From Dokdonella_A sp014338185 (GTDB lineage Bacteria > Pseudomonadota > Gammaproteobacteria > Xanthomonadales > Rhodanobacteraceae), in NCBI GenBank assembly GCA_030263295.1, contig SZOS01000011.1, positions 11,894 to 75,893 of the forward strand: DNA of 64,000 nt. The letters run 5' to 3'. The notes beneath the pieces were generated by a model. It worked only from the letters and a program-made list of their open reading frames with translations. It was not told the DNA's origin and did no database searches. Both the position numbers and the translations under genes were made by a program. Below, piece after piece: positions 1 through 13,879 of this stretch (positions are counted from its first letter, which is position 1; each line of letters begins with the position of its first letter).

Positions 1-1959
1 GACATCTTCGTGGCCGCATCGGCCGGCAATACCAGCGATTCGATTCCCGACCCGGTCGGCAACGTCAACCACCTCGGGCCGTGGATGACCACGGTGGCGG
101 CGTCGACCCATGACAACAACATCGCAGGCGTTGGTGCGTTGACGCTGACCGGCGGTCCCGGCACGCCGCCGCCGGCGATCCAGAACCTCGTGCTCAATCC
201 GGGCAACGGCCCCAACCTGGGCGCGGCCGCGACCGGGCTCGAGATCCGCTGGAACGCCGCGAATCCGATCGGCTGTACTTCCACGGGCGGATTCCCGGCG
301 GGTTATTTCACCGGGGCGATCGCGCTCATTTCGCGCGGAACCTGCTCATTCCAGGAAAAGGCCAACAACGCCCAGGCGGCCGGCGCGACCATGGCCATCA
401 TCTACAACAACGCCGCCGGCGTGCTCAACATGAACGTCAATGGCGCGCCCTTGCCCGCCTACAGCATCCTGCAGAGCGAGGGCCTGGCGCTGGTCGACTA
501 CATCAATGGAGTCAATCCCGACCGCATCTTTGCCGATGGCTTCGACGGGCCGGCGGTATTGCCCGTGACCACGGGCGATTTCTCGCCTGCGACGCGACAG
601 GGTGACGTGCTGGCGGACTTCAGCCTGCGCGGCCCGAGCAACTTGACGACCGTGACCAAGCCGGACGTCACCGGTCCGGGTGTGAGCATCTACGCACCGG
701 TGGATGCGGCGGCCGGCAACTACGGCATCATGAGCGGCACTTCGATGTCCTCGCCGCACATCGCCGGTGCCGCGGCGCTGATTCGCGCCGCGCAGCCGGG
801 CTGGACGCCTGCGGAGGTCAAGTCCGCGCTCATGCTGACGGCGTTCACCAACGGCACCAAGGAGGACTTGACCACGGCTTGGGACCCGGACGATGTCGGC
901 AGTGGCCGCGTCGACCTGAGCAAGGCGGCCAAGGCCGGTTTCGTGCTGGACGAGACCTTTGCCAACTTCTTGGCCGCGAATCCTGCCGCCTCGCCGACCC
1001 CGGGTGATCCCAAGACGCTCAACATCGCCAGCATGCGCAATCTCGACTGCGTCAATTCGTGTTCGTGGACGCGCACGCTGCGCAACACCCTGGGCACGGC
1101 GAGCAACTGGACCGTCACCTTCAATGCCCCGCCGGAGCTGGGCCTGGCAGCCGACGTGACCAACTTCGGGTTCGACGGCACGCTCACCGACACCCAGGCG
1201 ATCACGATCACGGCCAGCCCGCACGGCACGCTCGCCGGCGTGACCTTCGCCGAAGTGGTGTTCCATGAAAACGGTGGTCTTGCTCCCGACGCCCACATGT
1301 ACGTGGCGGTGAGCGGCTCGGGTCCCAACACCATCACCGTGGTCGAAGGCTTCGACGACATCACCGCGCTGGCGGGCTGGGTCCAGACCAACCACAGCAA
1401 TCCGATCGGCGTGACGAACTGGTTCCAGGGCAACTCCACGGTGTTCCCGTCCTTCGACGGCGCGCCCACCGCCTACATCGGAGCCAACTTCAACAACACG
1501 GCCGGTACGGGAACCATCAGCAACTGGCTGATCACGCCGGAGATCACGTTCACCGCGGGTTCGTCGTTCAGCTTCTACACGCGCACCGTGGCCAACCCCA
1601 TCTTTCCAGATCGCCTGCAGGTGCGATTGAGCACCAATGGCGGCAGCACCGATGTGGGTAGCTCGGCCACCGACGTGGGTGACTTCGGCACCCTGCTGCT
1701 CGATATCGCTCCCACCTATGTCGCTACCGACTATCCCTCTGTATGGACGCAATTCACGATCCCGAGTGCGTCCTTGCCGACCTCGGGCAGCGGGCGTATC
1801 GCGCTGCGCTACTTCGTCGAGAATGGCGGACCATCGGGCAGCAATTCCAACTACATCGGTATCGACAACGTCGCGATCACGGCCCAGTCCGTCGCGGGCG
1901 GACCGGTGGCACCGATGGCGGCGGGTTCACAGGCCGATCGGGGCGCACGCAAGCGCTGA
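1..1959 (+). CDS. Secreted subtilisin-like (S8) serine protease, 3' part
   Basis: The frame is open at base 1, so the N-terminus, including the catalytic Asp and His, lies outside the window. The 652 visible residues begin just before the oxyanion-hole Asn (AASAGN). A PA-type insert follows (about residues 70-170, with ISRGTCSFQEKA), then the catalytic Ser in GTSMSSPHIAG (Ser codon 742-744). The C-terminal third, from about residue 450 (VVEGFDD to GIDNVAI), resembles a choice-of-anchor J beta-sandwich. Between the PA insert and the Ser motif sits DRIFADGFDGP, the tag also seen in three other exported proteins of this window. Family knowledge gives an extracellular endopeptidase; the substrate is unknown. 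A strong terminator follows 48 bases after the stop. Confidence 0.9.
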   Translation, partial: DIFVAASAGNTSDSIPDPVGNVNHLGPWMTTVAASTHDNNIAGVGALTLTGGPGTPPPAIQNLVLNPGNGPNLGAAATGLEIRWNAANPIGCTSTGGFPAGYFTGAIALISRGTCSFQEKANNAQAAGATMAIIYNNAAGVLNMNVNGAPLPAYSILQSEGLALVDYINGVNPDRIFADGFDGPAVLPVTTGDFSPATRQGDVLADFSLRGPSNLTTVTKPDVTGPGVSIYAPVDAAAGNYGIMSGTSMSSPHIAGAAALIRAAQPGWTPAEVKSALMLTAFTNGTKEDLTTAWDPDDVGSGRVDLSKAAKAGFVLDETFANFLAANPAASPTPGDPKTLNIASMRNLDCVNSCSWTRTLRNTLGTASNWTVTFNAPPELGLAADVTNFGFDGTLTDTQAITITASPHGTLAGVTFAEVVFHENGGLAPDAHMYVAVSGSGPNTITVVEGFDDITALAGWVQTNHSNPIGVTNWFQGNSTVFPSFDGAPTAYIGANFNNTAGTGTISNWLITPEITFTAGSSFSFYTRTVANPIFPDRLQVRLSTNGGSTDVGSSATDVGDFGTLLLDIAPTYVATDYPSVWTQFTIPSASLPTSGSGRIALRYFVENGGPSGSNSNYIGIDNVAITAQSVAGGPVAPMAAGSQADRGARKR

Positions 1960-2007
1960 TGGATGCAGCGTGCGCCTGCATGTGCAGGCGCACGTCCGGA
2001 TGACTTG

Positions 2008-2037
2008 GAGGCGGGGGCAACCCCGCCTCTTTTTTTT
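2008..2037 (+). terminator. Rho-independent terminator after the protease gene
   Basis: A perfect 9-bp stem (GAGGCGGGG and CCCCGCCTC) with a four-base loop is followed by eight T residues. It is the only classical hairpin plus T-tract I found in the window. It ends the protease transcript and lies before the convergent serine dehydratase gene. Confidence 0.93.
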
Positions 2038-2204
2038 GTCGGGGGGTTGCCGGCACGCAGGGCGCGCCCGGCAGCGTGGAAGCTCCACGCGTTGGTGGGG
2101 CACGCGTGCAGGTGTGCGCCGGCGCACGGCGCAGCGCGTGGGCTTGGTCGCGGCGGACGTGAGCCGGCCGGCGTGGTGAGCGGAAACCCGCGCTTGCGCC
2201 CGCC

Positions 2205-3587
<1,383 letters not shown>

Positions 3588-3617
3588 GGTGCACGCTGTT
3601 GGATGGAACCGCCGCGC

Positions 3618-3623
3618 ATTCTA
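3618..3623 (-). promoter_or_regulatory. Putative -10 element of sdaA
   Basis: On the minus strand this reads TAGAAT, flanked by cg and gcg, 31 bases before the sdaA start codon. No convincing -35 hexamer lies 16-18 bases further upstream. The same context recurs before several genes in this window. Confidence 0.45.
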
Positions 3624-3710
3624 CGCTGCCGCGTGGCGGCTGGCCGGCTGCCACGCGTTATGCTGGCGGCCCGCACGGGCACGCGCCGGTGCCCGCCAGG
3701 ACCGCCACTG

Positions 3711-3941
3711 ATGCGCCTCATCCTGCTGCAACGCGACGACTGCAAGCTGTGCGACGAGGCACTCGCGCTGCTCGCCGCCGCGCGCGCGCCCGGGTTCGAC
3801 AGCCTGTGGATCGATGACGACCCCGCGCTGGAGCAGCGCTATGGCACGCGCGTGCCGGTGCTGCGCGATGCCGACAGCGGACGTGAACTGGACTGGCCGT
3901 TCGCGCCCGAGGCGCTGCGCGTGTTCCTTGCCGCCGACTGA
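3711..3941 (+). CDS. Glutaredoxin-like protein
   Basis: This 76-residue protein begins MRLILLQRDDCKLCDEA, a short thioredoxin-fold start with a C-x-x-C pair (Cys10 and Cys13), and has the cis-Pro segment TRVPVLRD. It matches the small glutaredoxin-like (DUF836) family, cytosolic thiol-disulfide proteins of poorly defined substrate. It is a single gene between sdaA and a convergent beta-helix gene. The start is the only ATG that gives a complete first beta-strand. Confidence 0.85.
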   Translation: MRLILLQRDDCKLCDEALALLAAARAPGFDSLWIDDDPALEQRYGTRVPVLRDADSGRELDWPFAPEALRVFLAAD

Positions 3942-3951
3942 TCCGCGGCGC

Positions 3952-3982
3952 CGGTCGGGGCGGCGGCAGCGCGCCCCGACCG
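3952..3982. terminator. GC-rich hairpin between convergent genes
   Basis: CGGTCGGGGCG and CGCCCCGACCG form a perfect 11-bp stem with a nine-base loop. There is no T-tract. The site lies between two convergent stop codons, so it probably terminates both directions. Confidence 0.6.
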
Positions 3983-4008
3983 TGGCAGTCACGTCGCCTG
4001 CGGCCCGC

Positions 4009-5412
4009 TCACAGCCAGTCGAAATCGTCCTGGAAGATGCGGTCGCCGGTCATGCGCAATGGGTGTGGGTAGGTGTAGGGCGTGTAGCCGGGCTTGGGCG
4101 CCTGGGTGTATTCCCAGGTGTCGGGCGGGTCGTTGGGCTCGCCTTCGCGCAGGAAGTAGCTGCAGTCGTAGGAGCCGCTCGAAGTCATGAAATATTGCAG
4201 CGGCGGCGGATTGCCCGGAAACAGGTCGCGCGACTCGGGCGCATGGACGTTGTCCCAGAACCATGCCTCGGTGGTCTGGTCGGTAACGAACTGGCGCGGG
4301 CTTGGCGGATGCACCACGTCGGGATCGCAGTCTTCCTGGTAGCTTTCGATCAACATGCGCGCGGTGGTGAAGATGCGGCCCTGGATGTGGTTGTTGAAGA
4401 ACACGCCATCACCGCCGCGCGGCACGAAGCCGTTGGCCTTGCGCGAGCCGCTGGCCTCGCTGCCGAGCGTGTTGTGGTAGATCTCCCAGCTGCGCGTGCC
4501 GCGCACGTTGCCGTTGGCTTCCTCACGGTTGCCGTGTGCATCGATCATGCCCCACGGCGCGGTGCGCTCGCTGCCGAGGATGCGGTTGTAGCGCACCACG
4601 TAGCGCACGCCCATGTGCGCGGCGACCGCATGGCGGTTGTCATAGAACTTGTTGTTCTCGATGAAAACCGCATTGGCGCTGCCCAGTTGCAGGTCGGGCC
4701 AGTTGTTGGCGCCCCACAGCGCCACGCCGTAACCCAGGCAGCGGTAGTTGTTGTCGGGCTGGTCCAGCGGGTAGCACTTGTAGTTGGAGATGAACTTGTT
4801 GTCGTAGACCACGCCGTCCTGCTCTGCGGTGCGGCCGGTGAGCATGATGCCGGCATTGGAGAACTTCTCGAACACCATGTCGTGCAGCTTGATGTTCTGG
4901 CAGCGTCCCTGCAGCTGGATGGCGGAGTCCTGGTCGGCTTCGCGCATGACCGGATCGCCTTCCTGCTCGTCATCGTTGCCGACGAAATGGATGTGCGACA
5001 TCTCGATCGTGGCGCCCGAGCCGCAGCCGAAGTACAGCAGCGGCTCGTCGCCGCCGCGGATCGGCGAGGTGCGATGGATCACGGTCTGGTCGACCCCGGC
5101 GCCGCGCACCTTGATGTTCTTGCCCTGGATGCTGGCCACCACCCAGTGCGGTTGGGCGCCCGGATGCGCGGGATCATCCTCGCCCCAGTCGCAATGCCCG
5201 GCGCCGATCTCGACGGTGCCGCCGTTGCTCACGTTCAGCAGCGCACTCTTGACCGCAGGATAGTCGCAGCCGACCACGCGCAGGGTGTTGGTGCGCGCGT
5301 CGAAGTGCACGTCCGGATGCAGCTGGCCGGATGCGGCCTGGGCCGTGGACTGGAGCATGGCGGCAAGCAATGCGAGCGACAGGGCATGACCGGTACGCGG
5401 TGACTGGGGCAT
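4009..5412 (-). CDS. Secreted right-handed beta-helix (pectate-lyase-like) protein
   Basis: The 467-residue product begins with a signal peptide (MPQSPRTGHALSLALLAA, cleavage near AQAA). The body has the repeated short strands of a parallel beta-helix, for example IKLHDMVFEKFSNAGIMLTG, VVYDNKFISNY, VFIENNKFYDN and VVRYNRILG. I see no convincing catalytic signature, so polysaccharide lyase or adhesive function is only a possibility. It ends DRIFQDDFDWL, a variant of the tag in the neighbouring exported proteins, here at the extreme C-terminus. The start is the only ATG that places the signal peptide at the N-terminus. Confidence 0.82.
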   Translation of the reverse strand: MPQSPRTGHALSLALLAAMLQSTAQAASGQLHPDVHFDARTNTLRVVGCDYPAVKSALLNVSNGGTVEIGAGHCDWGEDDPAHPGAQPHWVVASIQGKNIKVRGAGVDQTVIHRTSPIRGGDEPLLYFGCGSGATIEMSHIHFVGNDDEQEGDPVMREADQDSAIQLQGRCQNIKLHDMVFEKFSNAGIMLTGRTAEQDGVVYDNKFISNYKCYPLDQPDNNYRCLGYGVALWGANNWPDLQLGSANAVFIENNKFYDNRHAVAAHMGVRYVVRYNRILGSERTAPWGMIDAHGNREEANGNVRGTRSWEIYHNTLGSEASGSRKANGFVPRGGDGVFFNNHIQGRIFTTARMLIESYQEDCDPDVVHPPSPRQFVTDQTTEAWFWDNVHAPESRDLFPGNPPPLQYFMTSSGSYDCSYFLREGEPNDPPDTWEYTQAPKPGYTPYTYPHPLRMTGDRIFQDDFDWL

Positions 5413-5536
5413 GGTGGGTCCGTTCGGTGGTGGGTCGCGCGATGATGCCGGCGGCCGCGCACACGGGCATCCCCAATTTTGGGGAGGCGCGGTTCGCGCA
5501 TCTGGCCCTGGCAGGCCGGCCGCAGGGGCGCCTGCG

Positions 5537-6871
5537 TCACAGGCGCGCGAGGATTTCCTTGCGCGCCTCGCGCAGGATCGAGTCGCGGTCGAGGCTCGCC
5601 ACGATGTCGGCGACCACGCGCTTGGGGCCGAGTTCGCCCCAGGACTTGCCCGCCACGAGGTACTTCTCGGCGGCGCGCGCGACCAGTTCGGTGGCATACC
5701 AGGCCAGCGCGCCCTGCGCGCCCGCGGTGACCAGCGTCGACAGGCCGGCGCTGAGTCCCTTGAACGCCGCGGCGGCCAGGTGCACGCCCCAGATCGCGCT
5801 CATGAGCGCGACCAGTTGCGCGCTGATCACCGCGAGCAGGGCGCCCGCCTCGCGGCGCGTGAGCGGCAGGCCGTAGACGCGGCCCAGGTGCATGACCAGG
5901 GCCGCGTCGAGCGCGCCGGCCGCGAGCAGGTCGGCCACCGGGATCGGGTTGAGGGCAACCGCGACGGCCTTGGCGATGCAGTACTGGCGGATCACCCGGT
6001 CGGCCAGCTCGCGCCGCGCCTGGGCGATGCGGGCGCCGACCGCATCGGTGACGCGTCCGGCGAACAGGCCCGCGTTGAGCGCGGCCAGCGTCTTGCCCTC
6101 GCGTTCGATGATCGCGGTCAGGCGCGCGCGCAGCGCCTCGATCGCGGGTGCGCGCTCGTCCCACTGCACCTGCTCGCGGCCTTGCGCATCCACGCGCACG
6201 CGCTTGAGCGGAGCGGGCTGGGCCGCGATCGCGACCACATCCTCGGCCTGCACCAGCCCGGCGCTGCGCTCGCGCAGGCGCGCCAGCAGGGCCGCGCACT
6301 CGGCCTCGTCGTAGCGGTCGGACTTGTTGAGCGCCAGCAGCAGCGGGCGCTGCGTGCGCGCGAGCGTGGTGAGCGCGGCGTGCTCGTTGTGGGTGAGGTC
6401 GCCATCGACCACGAACACCACGAGGTCGGCCACCTCGGCCACCTCGAAGGCGAGCCGTTCGCGCGCCTCGCCATCGAGTTCGTCGATGCCGGGCGTGTCG
6501 ATCAGGTGCACGCCGCTGCCGGCGACCGCGTGCCAGCGGCGCTGCGCCGCCTCGCGGGTCGTGCCATGCAGCACGCCCACCGCGAACGCGGCTTCGCCGA
6601 GCAGCGCGTTGGCCAGCGCGGACTTGCCCACGCTCACACGCCCGAACACCGCGATGTGCAGTTCCTCGCGTTCGAGCTTGGCCAGCATCGATTCCAGGCG
6701 TGCGAACTCGGCGGACAGGCTGTTGCGCACCGCGGCCGGGATCTGGCGGTCGTCGAGCAGCGCGCGCAGGCTCGCGCTGGCCTGGGCGTGGTGGACGCTG
6801 CCGTCGGCGACAGGCGCAGCCGGCGCGCCGCCGCCGCGCAGGCGCTGCCACCAGTGGCGCACGCGCTTCAC
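5537..6871 (-). CDS. DUF697-type GTPase, soluble N-terminus
   Basis: This 444-residue protein has a complete G domain: P-loop GRVSVGKS (about residue 73), G2 Thr in GTTRE, G3 DTPGIDE and G4 NKSD. The C-terminal half contains NPIPVADLLAAGALD, the core of the DUF697 membrane-associated region, then hydrophobic stretches and a basic end. It resembles the YcjF/HSR1-related GTPases, whose role is unknown. Its start codon directly abuts the stop of the YceI gene upstream. A second, related GTPase begins the same cluster at 10223, so the two probably act at the inner membrane in one process. Confidence 0.85.
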   Translation of the reverse strand: MKRVRHWWQRLRGGGAPAAPVADGSVHHAQASASLRALLDDRQIPAAVRNSLSAEFARLESMLAKLEREELHIAVFGRVSVGKSALANALLGEAAFAVGVLHGTTREAAQRRWHAVAGSGVHLIDTPGIDELDGEARERLAFEVAEVADLVVFVVDGDLTHNEHAALTTLARTQRPLLLALNKSDRYDEAECAALLARLRERSAGLVQAEDVVAIAAQPAPLKRVRVDAQGREQVQWDERAPAIEALRARLTAIIEREGKTLAALNAGLFAGRVTDAVGARIAQARRELADRVIRQYCIAKAVAVALNPIPVADLLAAGALDAALVMHLGRVYGLPLTRREAGALLAVISAQLVALMSAIWGVHLAAAAFKGLSAGLSTLVTAGAQGALAWYATELVARAAEKYLVAGKSWGELGPKRVVADIVASLDRDSILREARKEILARL

Positions 6872-7414
6872 TCAGCGCGCACTGAGCTTGAGCTGGCCGT
6901 GCACCGGGATCTCGGCACTGATGTCGTCCCAGTCGCTGCCGCTGCCCACGCCGAAATCGGCACGCTTGAGCACCGTGTCCACGCTGAGCGTGGCGTGGTC
7001 GCCGTCGGCAGCGAACTTGACCTTGAGCGTGACCGGACGGGTGTGGTCGCGCAGCGTGAGCTGGCCCTGCGCGGTCACGCTGCCATCGCTGCCCGCGCTG
7101 AAAGCGCTGGTGACGAAGTGCGCGCTCGGGAACTTGGCCACCGCGAAGAAATCGCTGCCCTTGAGCGTGTCGTCGCGTTCGCTGCTGGTGGTGTCGACGC
7201 TGGCGAGGTCGACCTTGACGTCGAAGCGGGCCGTGGCCAGGTCGGCCGCGTCGTAGCGGATCTGCGCCTCGAACGACTTGAAGCGGCCCGTGAACGCCTC
7301 GCCCTGGTAACTGCCCGTGAAACCGAGCGTGCTCGCGGCGGCATCGACCTGCCAGTCGCGCGCGAACGCAACGGCGGGCAACAGCAAGGTGCACATGAGG
7401 AGGGTACGCAACAT
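6872..7414 (-). CDS. YceI family periplasmic lipid-binding protein
   Basis: The 180-residue product has a signal peptide (MLRTLLMCTLLLPAVAFA) followed by the YceI beta-barrel, visible as DAAASTLGFTGSYQGEAFTG and LRDHTRPVTLKVKF. YceI proteins bind isoprenoid or other amphiphilic molecules in a lipocalin-like barrel. The start at 7414 has a GGGAG ribosome site six bases upstream; longer starts would spoil the signal peptide. The gene ends exactly at the start of a GTPase gene and follows a cytochrome b561 gene by 25 bases. Confidence 0.92.
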   Translation of the reverse strand: MLRTLLMCTLLLPAVAFARDWQVDAAASTLGFTGSYQGEAFTGRFKSFEAQIRYDAADLATARFDVKVDLASVDTTSSERDDTLKGSDFFAVAKFPSAHFVTSAFSAGSDGSVTAQGQLTLRDHTRPVTLKVKFAADGDHATLSVDTVLKRADFGVGSGSDWDDISAEIPVHGQLKLSAR

Positions 7415-7439
7415 CGGAAGTCTCCCTGCAGGAATGGAT

Positions 7440-8000
7440 TCAGGTGCCACGCCGGCCCGGCAGCATGCGCCGCAGCACGTCGTCGCGGTTGACGAAATGG
7501 TGCACGAGAGCGGCGGCGGCGTGACCGGCGGCCACCAGCACCAGTGCCACGAACAGCCACTGGTGGCTGGCCTGGAAGATCGGCTTGAGGGCCTCGCTCG
7601 GGCCGCCCATGAGATTGGGCAGCTTGACCAGTCCCCACCAGAACAGCGGCCGCAGCGAGGCGGCCGAGTCGAACAGCCAGCCGCTCACCGGCAGCGCGAA
7701 CAGCAGGCCGTAGAGCAGGGCGTGGCCCGCGCGCGCGCCCAATACCTGCCATTGCGGCATGCCCGCGGGCGGCTGCGGGTGGCGGTCGAAGGCGCGCCAC
7801 AGCAGGCGCAACAGCGCCAGCAGCAGGATCGTGAGGCCGAGCGACTTGTGCAGGTTGAACAGCGGAATCACGCTCGGCCGCTTGGGCAGGTCGACCATGA
7901 CCAGTCCGAGCGTGCCCTGCACCAGCAGCAGCACGACCACGCTCCAGTGGAAGAACTTGGCGAGGCTGCCCCAGCGCAGCGCATCACTCTTGAGTGCCAT
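7440..8000 (-). CDS. Cytochrome b561
   Basis: This 186-residue protein has four predicted membrane helices and the haem-ligand histidines of the prokaryotic b561 family, visible in FFHWSVVVLLL, FNLHKSLGLT, GHALLYGLLF and ASHQWLFVALVLVAAGHAAAALVHH. It should move electrons between the quinone pool and a periplasmic partner. It lies between two YceI genes, a common pairing that suggests redox handling of a YceI-bound quinone or isoprenoid. Its start overlaps the upstream YceI gene by 17 bases. Confidence 0.93.
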   Translation of the reverse strand: MALKSDALRWGSLAKFFHWSVVVLLLVQGTLGLVMVDLPKRPSVIPLFNLHKSLGLTILLLALLRLLWRAFDRHPQPPAGMPQWQVLGARAGHALLYGLLFALPVSGWLFDSAASLRPLFWWGLVKLPNLMGGPSEALKPIFQASHQWLFVALVLVAAGHAAAALVHHFVNRDDVLRRMLPGRRGT

Positions 8001-8607
8001 CGGTGGTCTCCAGCGGTGGTGCGCCGGTGGCGCGGAAGCCCTCCACCTCGATGCGCAGCGCCACGTCGGCGCCGATCGCATCCGGGTAGCGGGTGATGCC
8101 GAACTCCTGTCGCGCGAGCGTGGCCGTGGCCGAAAAGCCGATCTTGCGGCGCATCGAATATGGGTCCGGCGCGAGGCGATTCAACGTGACCGCGAGCGCG
8201 AGCGGACGCGTGTGGCCACGCCACTGCAACTGGCCGTGCACCACGCCATGGCGGCCGTCGCGTGACTCGACGCGGCGGCTGGTGAAGCGCGCGCTCGGCC
8301 AGCGCGCGGTGTCGAGCAGCGCCGCCGCGCGCACCGCGGCATCGAGCCGCGTATCGCCGAGCGACACCGACGTCATGTCGATCTCGACCTCGAGCCGCGC
8401 GCTCGACCAGTCGTGTGGATCGAAGTCGAGCAGGCCATCCTTGATCCGCAGGTGGCCGAACGTGGTCGAGTAGCCCTGGTGGTCGACGCCGAACTGCACC
8501 TGCGAATGGCGGGCATCCAGGCGCCACTGCACGTTCGCCGCGCGCGCGCACGGCAGCAGCGCGGCAGCCGCCAGTGCGGATACGAGCCAGGCATGCGGCA
8601 GCGGCAT
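7984..8607 (-). CDS. YceI family periplasmic protein, second copy
   Basis: The 207-residue product has a signal peptide (MPLPHAWLVSALAAAALLPC, cleavage near ARA) and YceI motifs: LDARHSQVQFGVDHQGYSTT, the SARFTSRR strand and HTRPLALAVTL. It is diverged from the YceI copy at 6872-7414, so the pair is not a recent duplication. A CGGAGG ribosome site lies before 8607. The 3' end overlaps the cytochrome b561 gene, indicating coupled translation. Confidence 0.92.
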   Translation of the reverse strand: MPLPHAWLVSALAAAALLPCARAANVQWRLDARHSQVQFGVDHQGYSTTFGHLRIKDGLLDFDPHDWSSARLEVEIDMTSVSLGDTRLDAAVRAAALLDTARWPSARFTSRRVESRDGRHGVVHGQLQWRGHTRPLALAVTLNRLAPDPYSMRRKIGFSATATLARQEFGITRYPDAIGADVALRIEVEGFRATGAPPLETTDGTQE

Positions 8608-8720
8608 CGGGCCTCCGGTGGGTGGCAAGGGCAGCCAGCTTGGCAAGAAACGCGCGGCGCTGCCAGCGTGCGCGCGTGAACGCTGCGTTGCACCGGGCGC
8701 CGCGGCCAGGCCGCAGCGCC

Positions 8721-10223
8721 TCAGTCGGCCGCGCCGCCGGCGCCGCGATCGCGCAGCGCATCGAACGCGAGCTGCGCGACGCGCTCGACGCGCTCGCGCC
8801 GTGGCTGCGCCAGCAACGCGCGCAGGCGCGTCTCGACATCGGCCGCATCCAGCGCCGCATGCTGCGCCAGCGTGTCGGCCAGCGCGTGGCCGAGGCTGTC
8901 GAACACCAGTCCGTAGGCGATCGCGTGCAGCACGCCACCGCCGAGCGTGCCCAGCCCCGGGAACGCCTTGAGCGCGTTGCCCGCGATCGCGAGCACGATC
9001 GCGCTGCTGCTGCGCACGGTCAGGCCCACGCGCGACAACATCGCCTCGATGTCGAGTTCGCGCACGGCCACGCCGTGGATGCGCGCGAGTTCGCGCACGA
9101 GGCCGGTGGCGAGCGCGCCCTGGATCAGCAGGTCGCTGCCCGGCGCCACCGCGGCCAGCGCGCCGATCACCGCGCGACGCGTGTAGCGCGCGACCGCGGC
9201 GGCAGCATCGCGTGCGGCGGCCTCGCGCGCGAGTTCGTCGCTGCGCTGGCCGACGCGGGCCAGCACCGCGGCCTGGCGGCCGGCTTCGAGCGCGCCGGCA
9301 CCGTGCGCGGCGATGTGCTCCAGCGCCGCCAGCAGTGCCTCGATGTCGGGCATGCGCTCGCGCTCGATCCGTTCGCGCCGGCCGTCGGCCAAGAGCCGCT
9401 CCCAGCGTTCGCTGCCGCCCGCGCTCACCGCGACGATGGCCCGGGTGCAGTCGCCGTAGCGCTCGCGCCAGCGCGCGAGCAGCGCGTCGCGTTCGGCCGG
9501 ACTGTACTGGTCGGCCTTGTTGAGCACGAGCAGCAGCGGCTTGCCGAATTGCACCAGCCAGCGCAGCTCGCCGTCCTGGCTGCGGCCGAGGTCCGCGTCA
9601 GCCAGGTACAGCACCGCATGCGCACGCAGCGCTTCCTCGCGTGCGAGCTGCTCGTGCAGCGCGCCATCGACCTCGCCGCTGCCGGGCACGTCGGCCAGCG
9701 TGAGTGCGCTCCCGCCCGGCAGCGTGCCGCGATGCAGGCTGACCGCGCGCGTGGTGCCGCCGCGCACGTCGACCGCGACCGCGGCCTGCGGCGCGAGCGC
9801 GCGGATCAGGCTCGACTTGCCGGTCGCGATTTCGCCGAACAGCGCCACGTACAGCTCGCCACTGTGGTGGCGGCGATCCAGTTCGGCCAGCTCGGCTTGC
9901 AGGGCGCCGGTATCGACCGCGCGCTCGTGCAGCGCGTCGAGCCGCGCCTGGATCGCATCGCGCGAGGGCGGTGCGCCGGCGCCCGGCGCCGCACCGCCGC
10001 GCGCCGGGCGCGCGAGGCGCCACAGCAGGTAGGCGAGGCCCGCGAGCAGCAGCGCACCCAGCGCGAGCAGCGGCGCACGCAGCCACAGCGGCAGCGCAGC
10101 CACGCGCTCATGGAACTCGAGCAAGCTGTTGAGCGTGGTCAGCACCAAGCCCAACACGAGCGCGGCGGCGAGCGCGAGCGCGGCCAGCAGCAACAGGCGC
10201 AGGGGCAGGCGGGGAGCGGGCAT
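8721..10223 (-). CDS. DUF697-type GTPase with N-terminal membrane anchor
   Basis: The 500-residue protein starts with two hydrophobic segments (about residues 5-30 and 48-68), then a G domain with P-loop GEIATGKS, GTTRA, G3 DVPGSGE and G4 NKAD. The C-terminal part has APGSDLLIQGALA followed by VRELARIHGVAV, matching the DUF697 core of the GTPase at 5537-6871 and confirming that the two are paralogues. It heads a minus-strand cluster with YceI, b561, YceI and the second GTPase, with a 113-base gap after it. Function is unknown beyond membrane-associated GTP hydrolysis. Confidence 0.85.
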   Translation of the reverse strand: MPAPRLPLRLLLLAALALAAALVLGLVLTTLNSLLEFHERVAALPLWLRAPLLALGALLLAGLAYLLWRLARPARGGAAPGAGAPPSRDAIQARLDALHERAVDTGALQAELAELDRRHHSGELYVALFGEIATGKSSLIRALAPQAAVAVDVRGGTTRAVSLHRGTLPGGSALTLADVPGSGEVDGALHEQLAREEALRAHAVLYLADADLGRSQDGELRWLVQFGKPLLLVLNKADQYSPAERDALLARWRERYGDCTRAIVAVSAGGSERWERLLADGRRERIERERMPDIEALLAALEHIAAHGAGALEAGRQAAVLARVGQRSDELAREAAARDAAAAVARYTRRAVIGALAAVAPGSDLLIQGALATGLVRELARIHGVAVRELDIEAMLSRVGLTVRSSSAIVLAIAGNALKAFPGLGTLGGGVLHAIAYGLVFDSLGHALADTLAQHAALDAADVETRLRALLAQPRRERVERVAQLAFDALRDRGAGGAAD

Positions 10224-10229
10224 GCGCCG

Positions 10230-10235
10230 ATTCTA
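10230..10235 (-). promoter_or_regulatory. Putative -10 element of the GTPase cluster
   Basis: On the minus strand this reads TAGAAT and ends seven bases before the GTPase ATG. Transcription would start at or beside the start codon, so the message may be leaderless or nearly so. No clear -35 is visible. Confidence 0.4.
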
Positions 10236-10317
10236 TGCGAGCGCCGGCGTCGCCGCGGCAGGCGCGCCACCTGACCGCACGCTCGCGCCGTGGCAACATC
10301 GCGCCCAGGGAGGGCCC

Positions 10318-13869
<3,552 letters not shown>

Positions 13870-13879
13870 GGCGGCGCCC

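Noticed and set aside
5235..7394. A 719-codon minus-strand frame in a second frame over the GTPase
   Set aside because: It overlaps the GTPase and YceI genes in a different frame and has Arg/Ala-rich composition.
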